Shown: positions 20,697-32,521, counted from the stretch's first letter. The stretch: 64,000 bases of DNA from Madurella fahalii (GCA_029876055.1 CM056874.1:1426001-1490000), one strand, 5' to 3'. The notes: generated by a model not told the origin, from the letters alone. Program-made: numbers and translations.

Positions 20697-23600
20697 ATGT
20701 CGCGCCTCTTCCACGCTGCGGCGGCTGTGCTGACAGTCACCTACTTCTTAGCCCATGTCGTGGAAGCTGAGCAGTTCAGCCGGCCCAACTCTACCTCCAA
20801 TCCGTGGCGGATTTGGGACGATGCCACCGGAGGGAGTGACACCTTTTCAGATTTCTACCCCGTCGGGAACGGCAGACTGGGCATGATGCTCCGCGGCGAC
20901 CCGCGATCAGAAATCATCAGACTCAACGAAAACTCGTTCTGGTCCGGGTCACTCCTCCACCGTGTGAATCCCGACGGGATATCGACGGTCCGGGAGATGC
21001 AGCGCCTCATTCTCGCCGGAAAGTACCAGGACGCCGAGGATCTGGGGCTCCAGGGCTACACGGGTACTCCGCTATCAACTCGCCACTACGACAAGATGGG
21101 AAATCTTCAGTTGACCCAGATGCTTCCTGACGGCCCAGTCGTCTACTACGAACGATGGTTAGACATTGACGATGCCATAGCTGGGACCTACTTTTCGGTC
21201 GGGAACATCACCTACCACCGGGAATATCTGGCCAGCTACCCGGATGACATGCTTGCCATACATCTCAAAGCCAGCAAACCCGGGTCCATCAATATCAGAG
21301 TTCGACTCGACAGGGGGTCGGATCTCAACCGCTACCAACAGTACAGCGAGCCCGCGAATGGCCATTCGACCGTCATGGGGGGCCAGTCTGCCGACGCCCA
21401 CCCGCTTGTTTGGGCTGCCGGGGCACGCATAGCCTCGACCGGCGGCAAAGTGACCACCCTGGGCGACACGATTCGCTGCGAAGGCGCTGATGAGGCGACC
21501 GTTTACTTCCAGGCCTGGACCAGCTATCGAAAACCAGATCCGAAGAAGGCCGTTCTCTCCCACCTCGGCGCAGCGCCGCCTTCGAAGAGCTTCAGCAGGA
21601 TACGCGAAACTCACGTCGCCGACTACCAAAAGTACGCGGGCCGCGTGTCGTTGAACTTGGGAGCCTCGACCTCTGCACAACGAGCGCTGAAGACGTCGGC
21701 CCGGATGACCAGTATGACTCCCACAACATTCGACCCCGAGTTGGCCGCTTTGTTTTTCCAGCTTGGCCGCTACCTCTTCATTTCTTCGTCACGCCCAGCA
21801 TCTGGCGAGGGGAAGGATTTAAGTCTGCCACCAAACCTGCAGGGTGTCTGGAATGATGTCTACAACCCCGTGTGGGGTTCGAAGTACACAGTCAACATCA
21901 ACTTGCGTATGTCGTTTCCCTCGCAACCGTCGAGTGTGGCGCATTGCTAAAGCTGGGTATATCTGCAGAGATGAACTACTGGCTTAGTTTGGCCACAGGT
22001 AAGCGGTTTCTTCCGTTACACTTATGTGCTTGGGCCCCTGGATCATGGCCTAGAGTAGCAGTATACCCCTTGCACCCTCGACCAGAGCTGACGGGAATTG
22101 TGTGCTAAACCATGACTGTCCAGGCCTCTCCGATCTGGTAGCTCCACTAAATAACCTGCTCAAAACGATGCACAAAGAGGGCACGAAAGTGGCAGCGGCC
22201 ATGTACAACTGCAGCGGCACAGTCACACACCACAACACCGACATGTGGGGCGATTCGGCTCCTCAGGACAGCTACACTCCGGCTACCTTTTGGCCGATGG
22301 GCGCGACGTGGATGATTACGCACGTCATCGAGCACTATCGCTTCACGGGTGACAGGGCCGTGCTCGGGGACATGTTCCCCACGCTCAAAGCTGTCGCCCA
22401 GTTTGCCCTCTGTTTTTTGACAGAGCATAAGGGGTACATGGTGACCAACCCATCTTCATCCCCAGAGAACACCTTCCTGGTCCCTGGCAGTAGCAGAGGC
22501 CAGTCGGCAGCTGTCTCGCCCGGACCGACGATCGATAACGAGCTGCTCCGGGAGGTGTTTGGGTTCATCCCCGAAGCACAGGCGGCGCTGGGCATTGACG
22601 ATGATGCCTTTGCGAAGCGCGTTATGGAGATGCGGGCTAGGTTGCCGCCATTGAGGCTGAATCAGTACGGCGGCATCGCAGAGTGGATGGAGGATTTTGA
22701 AGAGGTATGCTACCCTAGTACACATAATAGGCTCCTTATCTTCGGAGATGGTTGGAAAACTCAAACACAACACTAATACGCATCTCCCTTCCTATTCTAG
22801 GCGAACCCGGGAAACGGGCACATGTCCCATCTCGTGCCAGTATACCCCCTCTCCTACATCACATCCGCCAACGAGACGACCTTCCGAGCGGCAATCACAA
22901 GCCTCGAACACCGCCTCCAGTAGGTACCTTACTTACCCACATACCCCAGCCCCAAACAGCCTTGAAAGGATGCGTGCGACAACACCAAAACGAGACAAGA
23001 CAAGGAAAGAAACTAACTACCCGGATCTAACTCAGCAATGGCGGAGGGCCGTGTGGCTGGCCGCGCGCATGGACAATCGCCCTCGCCGGCCGCTTGTTCC
23101 TCCCAGACATCGCCCACAGCCGCCTCGCCACACAGATAGGCGAATGCTCCTGGAACAAGACGATGCTCAACATGGGCGGTGCAGCGCCGTTTCAGATCGA
23201 CGGCAGCCTCGGCGCGCCGGCGGCCATGGTCGAGTCGCTGCTCCAAAGCCACGAGAGCGTCCTGCCCGTTGTCGCGGCGGGCAACAACATCAGCAACAAC
23301 ACCAGCACCAGCGCCAGCAACAGCACGGTGCTGCTGCTCAAGGCTGCGCGGACGGGCGATGAAGGTGACAGTCACGAGCGGAAACTGCCCTTGATCCGCC
23401 TGCTGCCCAGTCTCCCCGCGGCCTGGGCGGCCAACGGCGGAGGATTTGCCAAGGGGCTGCGCGTCAGGGGCGGGTTCACTGTTGACCTGAGCTGGGACGG
23501 CGATGGTGTGCTGACGATGGCGTCGCTCACATCATCCCAGGCTGGGAATGCCGTCTATGTCACGCTGGGTCGGACGCGGGTTGGTGCGGATAGCAGTGCT

Positions 23601-23723
23601 GATGGAAAACCTGGCACACACATCCAAGTCAATGATGGTAGTGGTGCCGTCTCTGGTGCGTTCATCCGTGTGGAAGGGAGAAACGGGTCGGTACACAACA
23701 TCACGGTGGCCGCGCAAAAATGA
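20697..23723 (+). CDS. Secreted GH95-family alpha-L-fucosidase-like hydrolase
   Basis: Model: 20697-21906, 21969-21998, 22124-22704, 22801-22919, 23036-23723; 875 residues, usual for the family. The signal peptide is about residues 1-24 (cleavage after VVEA). Family motifs appear in order: FYPVGNGRLGMML and RLNENSFWSG near the N terminus, NLQGVWND, NINLQMNYW across the first intron, DMWGDSAPQDSYTP, PSSSPENTF and FQIDGSLGAPAAMVE. In characterised GH95 enzymes the catalytic residues are two Asn in an NxN motif, a Glu in SPEN and an Asp in FQIDG; all are present here. A Thr/Ser/Asn-rich stretch precedes the C-terminal beta domain. It probably releases terminal fucose (or galactose) from plant xyloglucan or glycans outside the cell. 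It is the only intact gene in the apparently inverted segment. Confidence 0.92.
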
Positions 23724-25101
23724 TGGGTTGGAGCGAGACATCCAGGTGGGCTAGCAGCCAATGGAGAGGATCGGGGGATGACGAATCGGGAGGCTACTCT
23801 CAATTAGGCCAAGGCCGCTCGTGGCATCCTAGTTGGCGTTGTCCTACTTACAAATACTCCGTGTCTTTGTCATTTGATGGTGTGCAGTCTGATGGCAGGA
23901 CGACCTCGCCGGGTCCGAGCCCAACTCAATTAGGATCCTCCAGTTCCTTCCGGGGGGGGGGGTGGTAATGATCGCTTTCTCTCCAGTCTCTTACCCCAGG
24001 GTAAATACATTAATCCTAGCGCGGCCAGGGCAGACTGTTTGAGGCGCCGAAACTTTTTCTGACAGATTCTAACAGCACGCCCCTGCCACCCTAGAATTAT
24101 TTTACCCTGGGGAAAGGTGAACATGTGTACTGCGAACGGATCGCAAGGTATGCAAATCCTGATCTTGCCAAGATCCCGGGCCGGCATGGGATAATAAGCA
24201 GCCGTCCGGTTCCCAGGGTTGTCTGCCGTCTCACCTACCAGGGTCGCCTTTAACAGGGTTACAAAGCTGGAATATGTACTGTGCCATCCCACAAGCTCCA
24301 TCCATGGTTAGTACAGCGCTACCGATTTCTACTATCTTTCGAACAAAATAACAAAATTAAACAGAGAATACCGTCCGAAATAAGCGGTTTTATCTATATA
24401 TCGCAGTCTAAACTTAATTTACAACTCTAATATCTAACCCTAATGTAACCCTAATGTCGCGATCTGAAAGGGTTTAGCGCTGCCAAGAGTTAGAGCGCAG
24501 TTAGCCACAGGGGATCTCTTTTGTATATATACCGCTCAAAGTCTCCCACGTATTGGGATCAAAAACAAGGCACACATTTTCTTTCTTTTGTACTTCCAAC
24601 GCTCGATTCCTGAGCGCCCTTTTCGCTCCCTGCAGTGTGACACCTAATGCATAGGGCGCACTGTCTCCCGTACCTTCGCCGACGTTTTTGCGGAGTGATT
24701 AAATGGCAAAAACAGAATAGGCAAATAGCTGCGTAAGGCAAGACTAGAGACCTCGAATTAGTGCGATCAGCGGGAGCTAGACAACGTACAGTGCGTACCT
24801 GTGGACATCGGATAATTAGTTGGACCTCACAAAGCGTATCGCTGTCGATCACCTGAGCTTATTAACAATTTTATTGGCAACTTCAAGAGGATCCCTGTCT
24901 GCATCCCCTGGTTTTCGTCAAGGCTCCTAACCAATTTGGCTTATTTGCCAAGACTTGAAGGTTGATTTGGCTTGACTTGGCTTGGCTTGTCGGAAGCAAG
25001 CCAACTAGATTATCTAAGCTTGGATACAATTGTTTCGCCCCGTCCAGCCATCCTCTATCAAATATAGACATCCAGAACATCACCAACAAGAAGCGATACC
25101 T
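23724..25101. other. Intergenic; no gene
   Basis: A run of ten G lies at about 23953-23962. From 24340 on the sequence is AT-rich. The region around 24960-25000 has short TTGGCTTGACTTGGCTTGG repeats. Nothing coding could be supported. Confidence 0.35.
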
Positions 25102-25900
25102 TCAAAGTTCCCTGTTTCCCAGCCAATTCTTCATACATTTTAGGACGTTGATTGAATCGCCATGCAAACTGTGTCGCTGGGTGGTGACTGTGTACTTGGC
25201 GCGACTAAATAGTCGCTCGCACTTTGAGGACATCGCTGGTATCGAGAGGTAATCGAACGCCATCAAAGAAAGCTTGGGATACTGCGTTTTCTGGGCTTTC
25301 CACCATTGAAGTGAGTTTTCTACAGGGCGTGGAGGCTTAGATATATAGACCTCAACCTCATCAACGTCTCTGGTAGGTTGCTTATAATAGCCAAAGCTTG
25401 TGATAAAGCTCTCTTCGCTACGGCTTGCTGGTTGAAAGTATAGAGGTGTGATGGATCTAACTGCGTGAGGAATCTTGCGACTAGCGTATTGCTTCTGGAA
25501 CGACAGTCTGAATAGCGAAATAACGTGGTATCTCTGTTCTTTAATGGTATTGAGCTCTAGTTATCTGATTCTGTGCCTAAGGTATAAGATCATCGCGAAC
25601 TAGTATGTAGGCGAGTCGTCAAGCAGGTGAAGGTAATCTTAGAGCTTTGTAAAGCTAAATTCGATACTGGTTTTAATAAAGATTGAACTATCAGGTTCGT
25701 CTATTGTAAGATAATCAAATCTAGAAAACTGATAGCGATAAAGTTCTTCTTTTAGCCTGTTAACCAGCTTATGAATTATAGCGATAATCTCTAAGAAAAG
25801 CAGTCCATTGCCTTCGAAGCGCTTGGTAACCTTTACAAAGTTAGTTAAAATAGATTAAATCTAAACCAGAGTTTACTAATCATTACCAGTTAGAATATCT
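25102..25900 (-). pseudogene. hAT-family transposase relic (C-terminal half)
   Basis: On the minus strand there is an LVKVTKRFEGNGLL segment and a DSPTY segment with stops between. Then comes an open stretch with the hAT C-terminal dimerisation signature: WWKAQKTQYPKLSLMAFDYL, SIPAMSSKCERLFSRA, ending at a TGA at 25102-25104. The N-terminal zinc finger and the first catalytic acidic residues are not visible and several TAA/TAG codons interrupt the older part, so it cannot be functional. Terminal inverted repeats were not found. Confidence 0.8.
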
Positions 25901-26046
25901 TAGTATAACAAGTGCTGGAACTACAGTCTATGGCACCCACTTGATCAATTAGGCTCGTTGGGCACAGATCTACACCTCCTAGAAGGTCTTTATCAATAGG
26001 CTGGGCAGTTGCCCTGTTGTTGTGTATTGTTGTGTGGTTACCCTAC

Positions 26047-26720
26047 TGAGTTGGGGAAAACAGTCCCCAGACGGCAGGGTCCCTCTGATCAGAGGGACAC
26101 AGTTGCTAGGATGGTGCCCCGGGGGCTGGAACTTGCCGAGGGCCCATTTTTCTTTCGCACCATAAGTAGGGCCGTCCTGGCCATTGCTGTCACGGGGTTT
26201 CCGTCGTGGTCCCGTAACTGGTGACCTCAAGGGCGTCAGCCTGACGTTGAGGTAGGCACTTCATGAACACTGGCATGATCTATGACAAAGTAAGATATGA
26301 TGATGGCTGATTGAGTGAAGGTCCTCTGAGGACAAATCTGAGGGGTCTTTATAGACGTATGCGATGGCCTCTGGGCCGTTATCCCTGACGGGATGTGGGC
26401 CCAGATACTGCTGAGCAGTGCTGGCCTTTGCCACGTAACAATTGCTCATTAGACAGGACAATCAATTCAGCACCTTTCTTCACATTTGTTGCAAGCTCAA
26501 TTGACGAGCTTTCTTTGTGTGTAAGGCGATCTCCCTCTGATCAGAGAGAGCTCTATCTGCACATGTTGTTTTGACCTTGTTAAGGCTACAGGGACCCAAT
26601 TTGTGGTGGTGTCGCCTGGCCTGTCTTGTCTATCTTGTCTGTCTGGCATTTGGCCGTCTTTGCCCTCCCCCTTGTTTTTGGTGGGTATGTGGGTGTAGAT
26701 GTGTGTTTCTGCACCATTTC
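26047..26720 (+). mobile_element. Full 416-bp LTR-like repeat (copy Y) split by a nested insertion
   Basis: Starts TGAGTTGGGG at 26047 and ends CACCATTTCA at 26720. Removing the 253-bp insertion and its 5-bp duplication leaves 416 bp, the same length as the copy at 55595-56010. It carries both CCCTCTGATCAGAG palindromes (the second slightly mutated). The base pattern at its right edge, ATAG at 26721-26724, matches CTAT at 18192-18195 in inverse orientation. Confidence 0.8.
26188..26440. mobile_element. Nested solo LTR, 253 bp, with 5-bp target duplication
   Basis: Begins TGTCACGG and ends CACGTAACA, with imperfect TGTYACG..CGTAACA ends as in many gypsy-type LTRs. It is flanked by ATTGC on both sides (26183-26187 and 26441-26445), and it splits a CCATTGCTCCTTAGAC block that is continuous in the other repeat copies. 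No frame inside. Confidence 0.85.
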
Positions 26721-26837
26721 AATAGTGCGAAAGAAAAATGGGCCTACAGCAAGTTCCAGCCCCTGGGCACTATCCTAGCAACTGTGTTCCTCTGATCAGA
26801 GGGACCTTGCCCTCTGGGGACTGTTTTCCCCAACTCA
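26721..26837 (-). mobile_element. 5' part of a disrupted LTR-like repeat (copy Z, part 2)
   Basis: On the minus strand it runs from the normal TGAGTTGGGG start to TTTCGCACTAT and then stops, exactly where the other partial copy (18192-18493) begins. Together the two make one complete repeat. Confidence 0.75.
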
Positions 26838-27637
26838 CTAGTCTCGTCAAAGTTCCAGATATCCAATTTAAGGATCCTATATTTCGCAATTATATTACGA
26901 AAAAGCTTAAACTATATACCAATTATCTTTGGATCTTCGTATTTAGCCTTTTGGTAGTCGTATAGACACGACCTAATACGTCTAAGCTCTGGTTGTTGTC
27001 ATACGAAGTTTGAAACCCAGTGTAGCCCAACGTGTGACGCACTATGTATCGTATGTAGCAAGTTAGCCATATTTTCCACTGTATTATAGCCTGGTGAAAA
27101 TCCTTGCTTATATAGGTTAAGAACCCTTTGTACGATAATCTGCTCTTCAAGTGGATCTAGATTCCGAGAGTTGGCAATGGTATCTATTTAAGGAAGAATT
27201 CTCTTACGTCATCACTCAAGTATCTTCCGGGGCACTGAGTACTGCTTTGTAGCTGCGGAAAGGGATAGTTTCTTATCGCGTTCCATCGCTTGAACAGCAA
27301 GCTGTATTTATGCTTCATTTTGTATGACGGGCATATTTTGTTGTTGAGATATTTGCGATATTGTATGAGAGTTCAATTGAGGTGGTGAGAGTGGCCACTT
27401 GCTATACATAGCTACTCGCTATGCAATCACGTTATAATACAAATATATACGCTAATCTACCTCTGTTTTATATTTGTCTACTAAATGTTGAGTTTTATTC
27501 AAGATTAGAAAGTGTAAGTTTTCAGGGTTATATATGTAAATTGGGTGTCCCACATGTGGGGTGTCCCATAAGTGGGTACATTGACTTATCGTATTCCCGG
27601 TTAGAAACAGCAGGGTGCGACGCTTTAGAAACAGAAC
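26838..27637. other. AT-rich degraded DNA and 3' flank of the kinase gene
   Basis: Stop-rich in all frames and RIP-like. Near 27545-27580 there is a short repeat (GTGTCCCACATGTGGG / GTGTCCCATAAGTGGG) that could fold into a hairpin, about 60-90 bp past the kinase stop codon. Confidence 0.4.
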
Positions 27638-29228
27638 TTAATGGTCCGCGAGATGAATGTGGGAGTTTGACGCCAGAGAACAAGCGAACTTGCCAAAACG
27701 CCCGTTGGGCCGTTTCATATCTAACACCGCTCCCCCTTCTCCCACTCCTACGCCCCGGAGTATTCTCCATTTACCCATCAGTGCGCTTTCTCGTTTCCAT
27801 ATCGCGTCGCATGCGGGAATCGCCCAGTCTCTCATCCACAACGTCTTCAGAACTCGCTTGGCACTCGGCCGATCGTCCGGCCGGAATGCGAGCATCCACC
27901 TTACCATCTCGAAAAGAGCCTCCCGCTCCTTCTCCTCAAGCGTCTCCATGCCCTTCTCACGTTGGGGCCCCTGGATGCTATCCTCAAAGCGCTGGTCCCA
28001 GGACCACGGAGATCGGCCCTCCTTAGGCTGCCCATGCTCAGTAAACCTCCTTGACCGTGCCTCCCATCTCTCCCACCACTCAGGCGGCAACGGACGAAGA
28101 GCATCCACTTGATCGCTCGTGACGTCATCTTGGCTCACCAGGAAGCTATCCAGAAGAGATCTCTGACCGAGGATTGCCCAAATCGTGCACGCCAGGCTCC
28201 AGATATCGGATGCAAAAGAGAGAGGTTTTTCCGGCTCGAACCGAGCTTCTGGTGGTTGGATCTCGAGCGGCGTGTAGGACTCAAACCTCTGTTCTTGTGC
28301 GGGGCAGAAAGATACTCCAAAGTCCGTGAGAAGAAGTTTTGCTTCGGCAAGAGAGATCTTCTGGCTCGCTTCTCCGAGCCAGACTGGGGAAAATACGTGC
28401 GGAGGGACGCCTGGTGAAAGTGGTTTTCCGTCGACTCGGACGGTAGGCTCGTGATCAGGGCGTCCATATTCTCCGTAGAGCTGCTCATCTGACAGGCTTT
28501 CTGGTCTCGACGGCAACTGAAGGAGTATGTTCCCTAAATGGAGGTCTAAGGATTAACTATTAGAGCTACTATTCCCGTTCACGGCATTGGGGTGACTGCA
28601 CAAGGAGAGCCCCAAAAATCAGACCCAATGCACGGCCCGAGCTAACTACGACTTACCGCCATGGACATATCCATGGTCGTGAATGTATGCCACCGCTATA
28701 GCGAGCTGAGCGGCAAGATATCGGGCAACGCCGAGCTGAAATATACCAAAGTTTGCCCCCTTTGTATCGGCAAGACTACATCCCGCTGGGGTGGTCACAA
28801 GGCAAGGATGTGTCCCGTTGGGGCCTTGAATGTTGAAGCGATCAAGCACTGAAGAAATCAATGCTCTGCCTCGATCTCCGTTTTGGCGAGCGGGGCGGGT
28901 GAGCCGAGTTAGAATGTCGTCTTCCTTATGGTCTGAGTCGGCAGTGGCCACTTTGATAGCGACATACTTCGACTGCCGTTTGTCACGGGCCAGCCACGTC
29001 GTCGAGTACGTGCCGTAGCCAAGTTTGTGCACCACATGGTTATCACCCATTAAGATGATCACCGATTTCAATTAGGTGGTATCCTCCAGGGCAGTAACGC
29101 TCGAGTCTTTCCACGTCCTCGATGTGCTCATAGACAGCTGGGGACAAGGAAACGGTTGTATGGCGCTGGCGCGAGAAATGATATGGAAGAAGTTTCCTCG
29201 TAAACCTGCGAAGAACGTGGCGGCACAT
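27638..29228 (-). CDS. SRPK-like serine/arginine-protein kinase, with a 1-nt frameshift near the N terminus
   Basis: Two exons (complement of 27638-28545 and 28657-29228); the 111-nt intron falls in HG|DLHLGN. N-terminal signature DVERLERYCPGGYHLIEIGD, glycine loop LGYGTYSTTW, catalytic Lys in VAIKV, catalytic loop HGDLHLGN (HGD replacing HRD), DFG in LLLTDFGVSF, and LSFASDIWSLACTIWAIL match fungal SRPK-like kinases. The exons total 1480 nt, one more than a whole number of codons. The extra base lies in AATGGGTGATAACC at about 29045-29052, between the PGGYH block and the glycine loop. Translation could restart at the ATG at 29050, just before the glycine loop, giving a shorter kinase domain that keeps all catalytic motifs. 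Target proteins unknown. Confidence 0.82.
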
Positions 29229-29484
29229 GGCTACACGAACCGTGAGAAGTGCTAATACTTGCGGGTTCGCTTCAGGTTTGTGTAGTTGTTACCGCTAGTG
29301 ATTTATTACGCGGTTGAAAGATTGTAAGGTACCTTAGTCATGTGGGGCGCGTGCCTTGCGAAATACGGCCGCACGCAGATACACCCCGGTTTTCGAAATC
29401 CTATTGACATTAACAATGGAAATGCCCCAACAATTCCGCTAGTATCACATCACAGGCTTAAACCAATACATCGTCTTCTTGCTC

Positions 29485-30414
29485 TCAGGCTCCAAGAGAG
29501 TCTCGGCCAAGCGGTGTCCATCGCCCCAGCCTTACATCCTCCTTGATCTTCCTCGCAACCTCTTCGTCGACCTCTTCAAAGTGGCCCGTTTTCTCTATCC
29601 ACTCCTTCTCTGCCGCCGTCGACGGTCGCCCAAAAATGCGGTTCAGATACGGATACCGCCCGTACTGGTCGATAATCGGCTTGTGGATGTCCATCAGCAT
29701 GCCCATCCAGAACGTCCAACTCTCTCTCGTGACGGCGTCACCCTGCGGCGGACCCTCCCTGTAAACCCGCGGGAAAGCATAAAGATCTGAGAGGATCTCG
29801 TCCCGCCTCGCGCGGTACGGGTCCATCAAGCCCGAGACACGTTCGACGACCGCCCTCGTCTCCCCGGTAAACCGCAGCGCGATCTCCTGGTTCTCGCGCC
29901 GCTCCGAATGCACGAACGGCGTGCCGAGCCAGAAGCGCACCCCGATCCAGTAGTCGAGCCCCGCGCCAGCCTCCCGCCACCGCTCCCAGTGGTCCGGGCG
30001 CTGCGGCCGCGGCAGCGAGTGCCACACCCTGGCGACCCGCTGCGACACCTGGCTGAAGTACGCGTACGTCCAGCGCTGGTCCACCCCCCGGAAGAGGAGG
30101 CGAGGGCAGTGGTCTAGGAGTAGCAAGAAACCCAGGCACTGCTCCGGGTAGGTGGGGTCGGTCGGCGGCGGGAGATACAATGACAGGTCTGGCATGTGCT
30201 CTAGGCCGATTTTGCTGAGGGCGATCAGGACGGGCCAGACTTTATCTTTGACGAGGGGGCCGAAGTGGTCTTCGAGAAAGATGTCTCGGCCAAAATTGGA
30301 GAAATTGATCGGTCCTTTCTTGTCGTAGGGTAGGCGGGCTTTGACGAGCAAGGCGAAGAGCTCAGGGGTCAAGATATCCCCCAGCTCGTCTGGGCTGACG
30401 GGGCCTCCGCCCAT
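29485..30414 (-). CDS. DUF924-family protein, 309 residues
   Basis: Single-exon frame. It matches the DUF924 family (TPR-like all-helical fold, function unknown) by the signature LLLLDHCPRLLFRGVDQRWT, a variant of the family's D-x-x-P-R-x-x-x-R-G motif. Further family-like segments are YAYFSQVSQRVARVW and the C-terminal YPYLNRIFGRPSTAAEKEW. No signal peptide or membrane helix. It lies 256 bp beyond the kinase start and is read in the same direction as the peptidase upstream. No function should be assumed. Confidence 0.8.
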   Translation of the reverse strand: MGGGPVSPDELGDILTPELFALLVKARLPYDKKGPINFSNFGRDIFLEDHFGPLVKDKVWPVLIALSKIGLEHMPDLSLYLPPPTDPTYPEQCLGFLLLLDHCPRLLFRGVDQRWTYAYFSQVSQRVARVWHSLPRPQRPDHWERWREAGAGLDYWIGVRFWLGTPFVHSERRENQEIALRFTGETRAVVERVSGLMDPYRARRDEILSDLYAFPRVYREGPPQGDAVTRESWTFWMGMLMDIHKPIIDQYGRYPYLNRIFGRPSTAAEKEWIEKTGHFEEVDEEVARKIKEDVRLGRWTPLGRDSLGA

Positions 30415-30734
30415 GATGGTGTCCTTGGGGGTGTGTCTGTTTTGCCGAATCCTAGGTCGAAGGAGAGGCGACCCAACAGCATTTATAGAGTTACTGCGTG
30501 CGTCCGTGCTGCGGGGTAGGCCGCCTTTGCGTTACCGAGTCTTCCGGAAGCTTGCCAGGTCATGACATAGAAATTCGATATGCGACTACAAACTGCCGAT
30601 CTAAGGTGCTCTAGAGCAGCATACAGAATACGAGTCCCGTCATTCAATTCTCAATCATTTCATCATTTTCTACCTCACTTACATACCAGCGCCGGTGGAA
30701 TTACCACGCGGTGATTACTACTAACTGAACTTGC

Positions 30735-31749
30735 TTATTTACTGGAAAGAAATTCACCGCAGACCTGCATGTACCGCTCACGCTCCTCAAAGTGCGCCAT
30801 GTGGCTTGAGTTCTCCAGTGTAACCCACTTGACCCTTGGAATGTTCTTGAACCATGGCTCGACCGATAGGTTGGTAACTTCATCGTAGCGACCGTTGAGA
30901 AGCAGGGTTTCAACGTTGATGTTGTGCGCATCCTGCCAGCCCTCCCAGTCTTTGATGGAGCCTATGATGACGAACTCGGACGGGCCTTGGCTGTGTGCGT
31001 AGCGTATCTCTGTCAGCGAAAGCTGGAGTGCAGCAGCTACGTCAATGGCATCCTCGAGGGTTACTTGGCACCTACACAGTGAGATATGACGTCGGGTCCT
31101 CCTTGAGATTCTTGAAAGCAGAAAGAACATCGTCCGGGTAGGGATCGAGCCTGCACACGTGCCGCTTATAGAAGATGCTGGCTGCCTTTTCGAATGTCTC
31201 GCTCTCATGGTCACCACGGCGGTCACAGTCTTCCAGCGTCTCCCGGATGTCAGGGGGCAGCTCAGCGAGGAGGGTCTGGCAGCCCTGGACGTAGAGCGGA
31301 ATGCTCGCCGGCCCGCTCGCAATGATGGCCTTTCGCAGTCCCTTTGGGCGGCGCGACGCATAGGCACCGCAGAGGACACCGCCCCAGCTTTGCCCCAGGA
31401 TGTAGAAGCCCTTGTCACGGAGCTTTAAGTGGCCGATCAGGTTGTCCAGTTCTTGCAGGTAAAGATCGAAGGTCCAGAACGAGGTATCACCCATTTTTTC
31501 CTGGAAGTGCGTCGAGCGGCCACAGCCAATCTGGTCGTAGAAGACGACAGGGATTCCATAGTCGCGATAGAGATCGGTGAGGGGCGATAGGTACTGGTGG
31601 CCAGCGCCGGGGCCGCCGTGCAGAGCGATCAAGGGCGGAGAGGAGGCCGACTCCAGGCTGCCCACAACCTTGTACCACGTTTTGCATTGCTTACCGGCGC
31701 CGGGCGCGTTGTACTCGACTTCCCCTTCTGTGATAGGGATTGCGGCCAT
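30735..31749 (-). CDS. Proline iminopeptidase-like peptidase (S33), two exons
   Basis: Model: complement of 30735-30990 and 31076-31749; 309 residues, usual for the family. The oxyanion motif HGGPG is at about 44-48 and the nucleophile elbow GQSWGG has Ser near 111. An Asp in the LLLNGRYDEVT strand and His in SSHMAHFEE complete the triad. The 85-nt intron has a CGCTGAC branch point and restores the family stretch GPSEF-x4-IKDW. MAAIPITEGEVEYN is taken as the start rather than an ATG 11 codons upstream because the family begins here. It would remove N-terminal proline or small residues from peptides in the cytoplasm; some homologues act as peptide or ester hydrolases in secondary metabolism. 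Its neighbour upstream is the UstYa-family gene. Confidence 0.88.
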
Positions 31750-32521
31750 TTTAGACGTCACAATTAACACCGATCCATGCAAAGAAATGGGTGAGGAAGG
31801 TTTACAGGTCGGCGGCGAATGATCGGAGCCAAGAATTGCCGGTGATATCTAATGCGCTGACTGATGCCGATTTTCCATTTTACCCCTCTCCAAGCAGTAG
31901 ACACTCGGTACCTTAGGAATCTCAGCACATGCAGTTGGCTGCATTGCAAGCACATCATGCGCGTTATAACCACTGTTTGGTCCTCAGCACGGCACAAATT
32001 TAACGTTTCAAGTGAAACCCGCGTTTGATTGGGTATCTGTATGTCCGAGGCACCTCAATGCTGCGCCAACTGGGATAGGGTATTCGACTTCGATACGGTC
32101 TGTGCAAATCCTGCCTACCCCCCTAATATCGACACCAGGCGGGGGGGTGCTTCCGAATTGCATAACTGTCATCGGAGCTCAACCGATCGGGTAACAAGTA
32201 ACGTACAACGTCACGATTGCCGGTAGCTGGCATTCTCTACTGGGATTCGGTCCGATCCGTGCCGTACGTTGGCCGACATTGCACAAGGTTCGCAAGGGTA
32301 CTGGTGTCGGTGTGTTCCTGTCCTGACGATCCCAATCCTTGCTCAACCAGCTGATGACGCAACCTGGACATGGGAGCCTTGACAGATTGCGCAGAGCTCA
32401 TCTTTCCAGTATCGGCAGGTCACATGGGTTTGAGGCAGAGACTGCAACGGCAACCGGGGGCTTTCTCATTACCGTCCTCTGACCGGTTGGGCTACGAAAA
32501 GTCGGCAAACATCCTTCATCC
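31750..32521. other. Intergenic; presumed promoter of the peptidase gene
   Basis: No gene seen. Plus-strand frames at 32012-32226 have no motifs. Confidence 0.3.
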
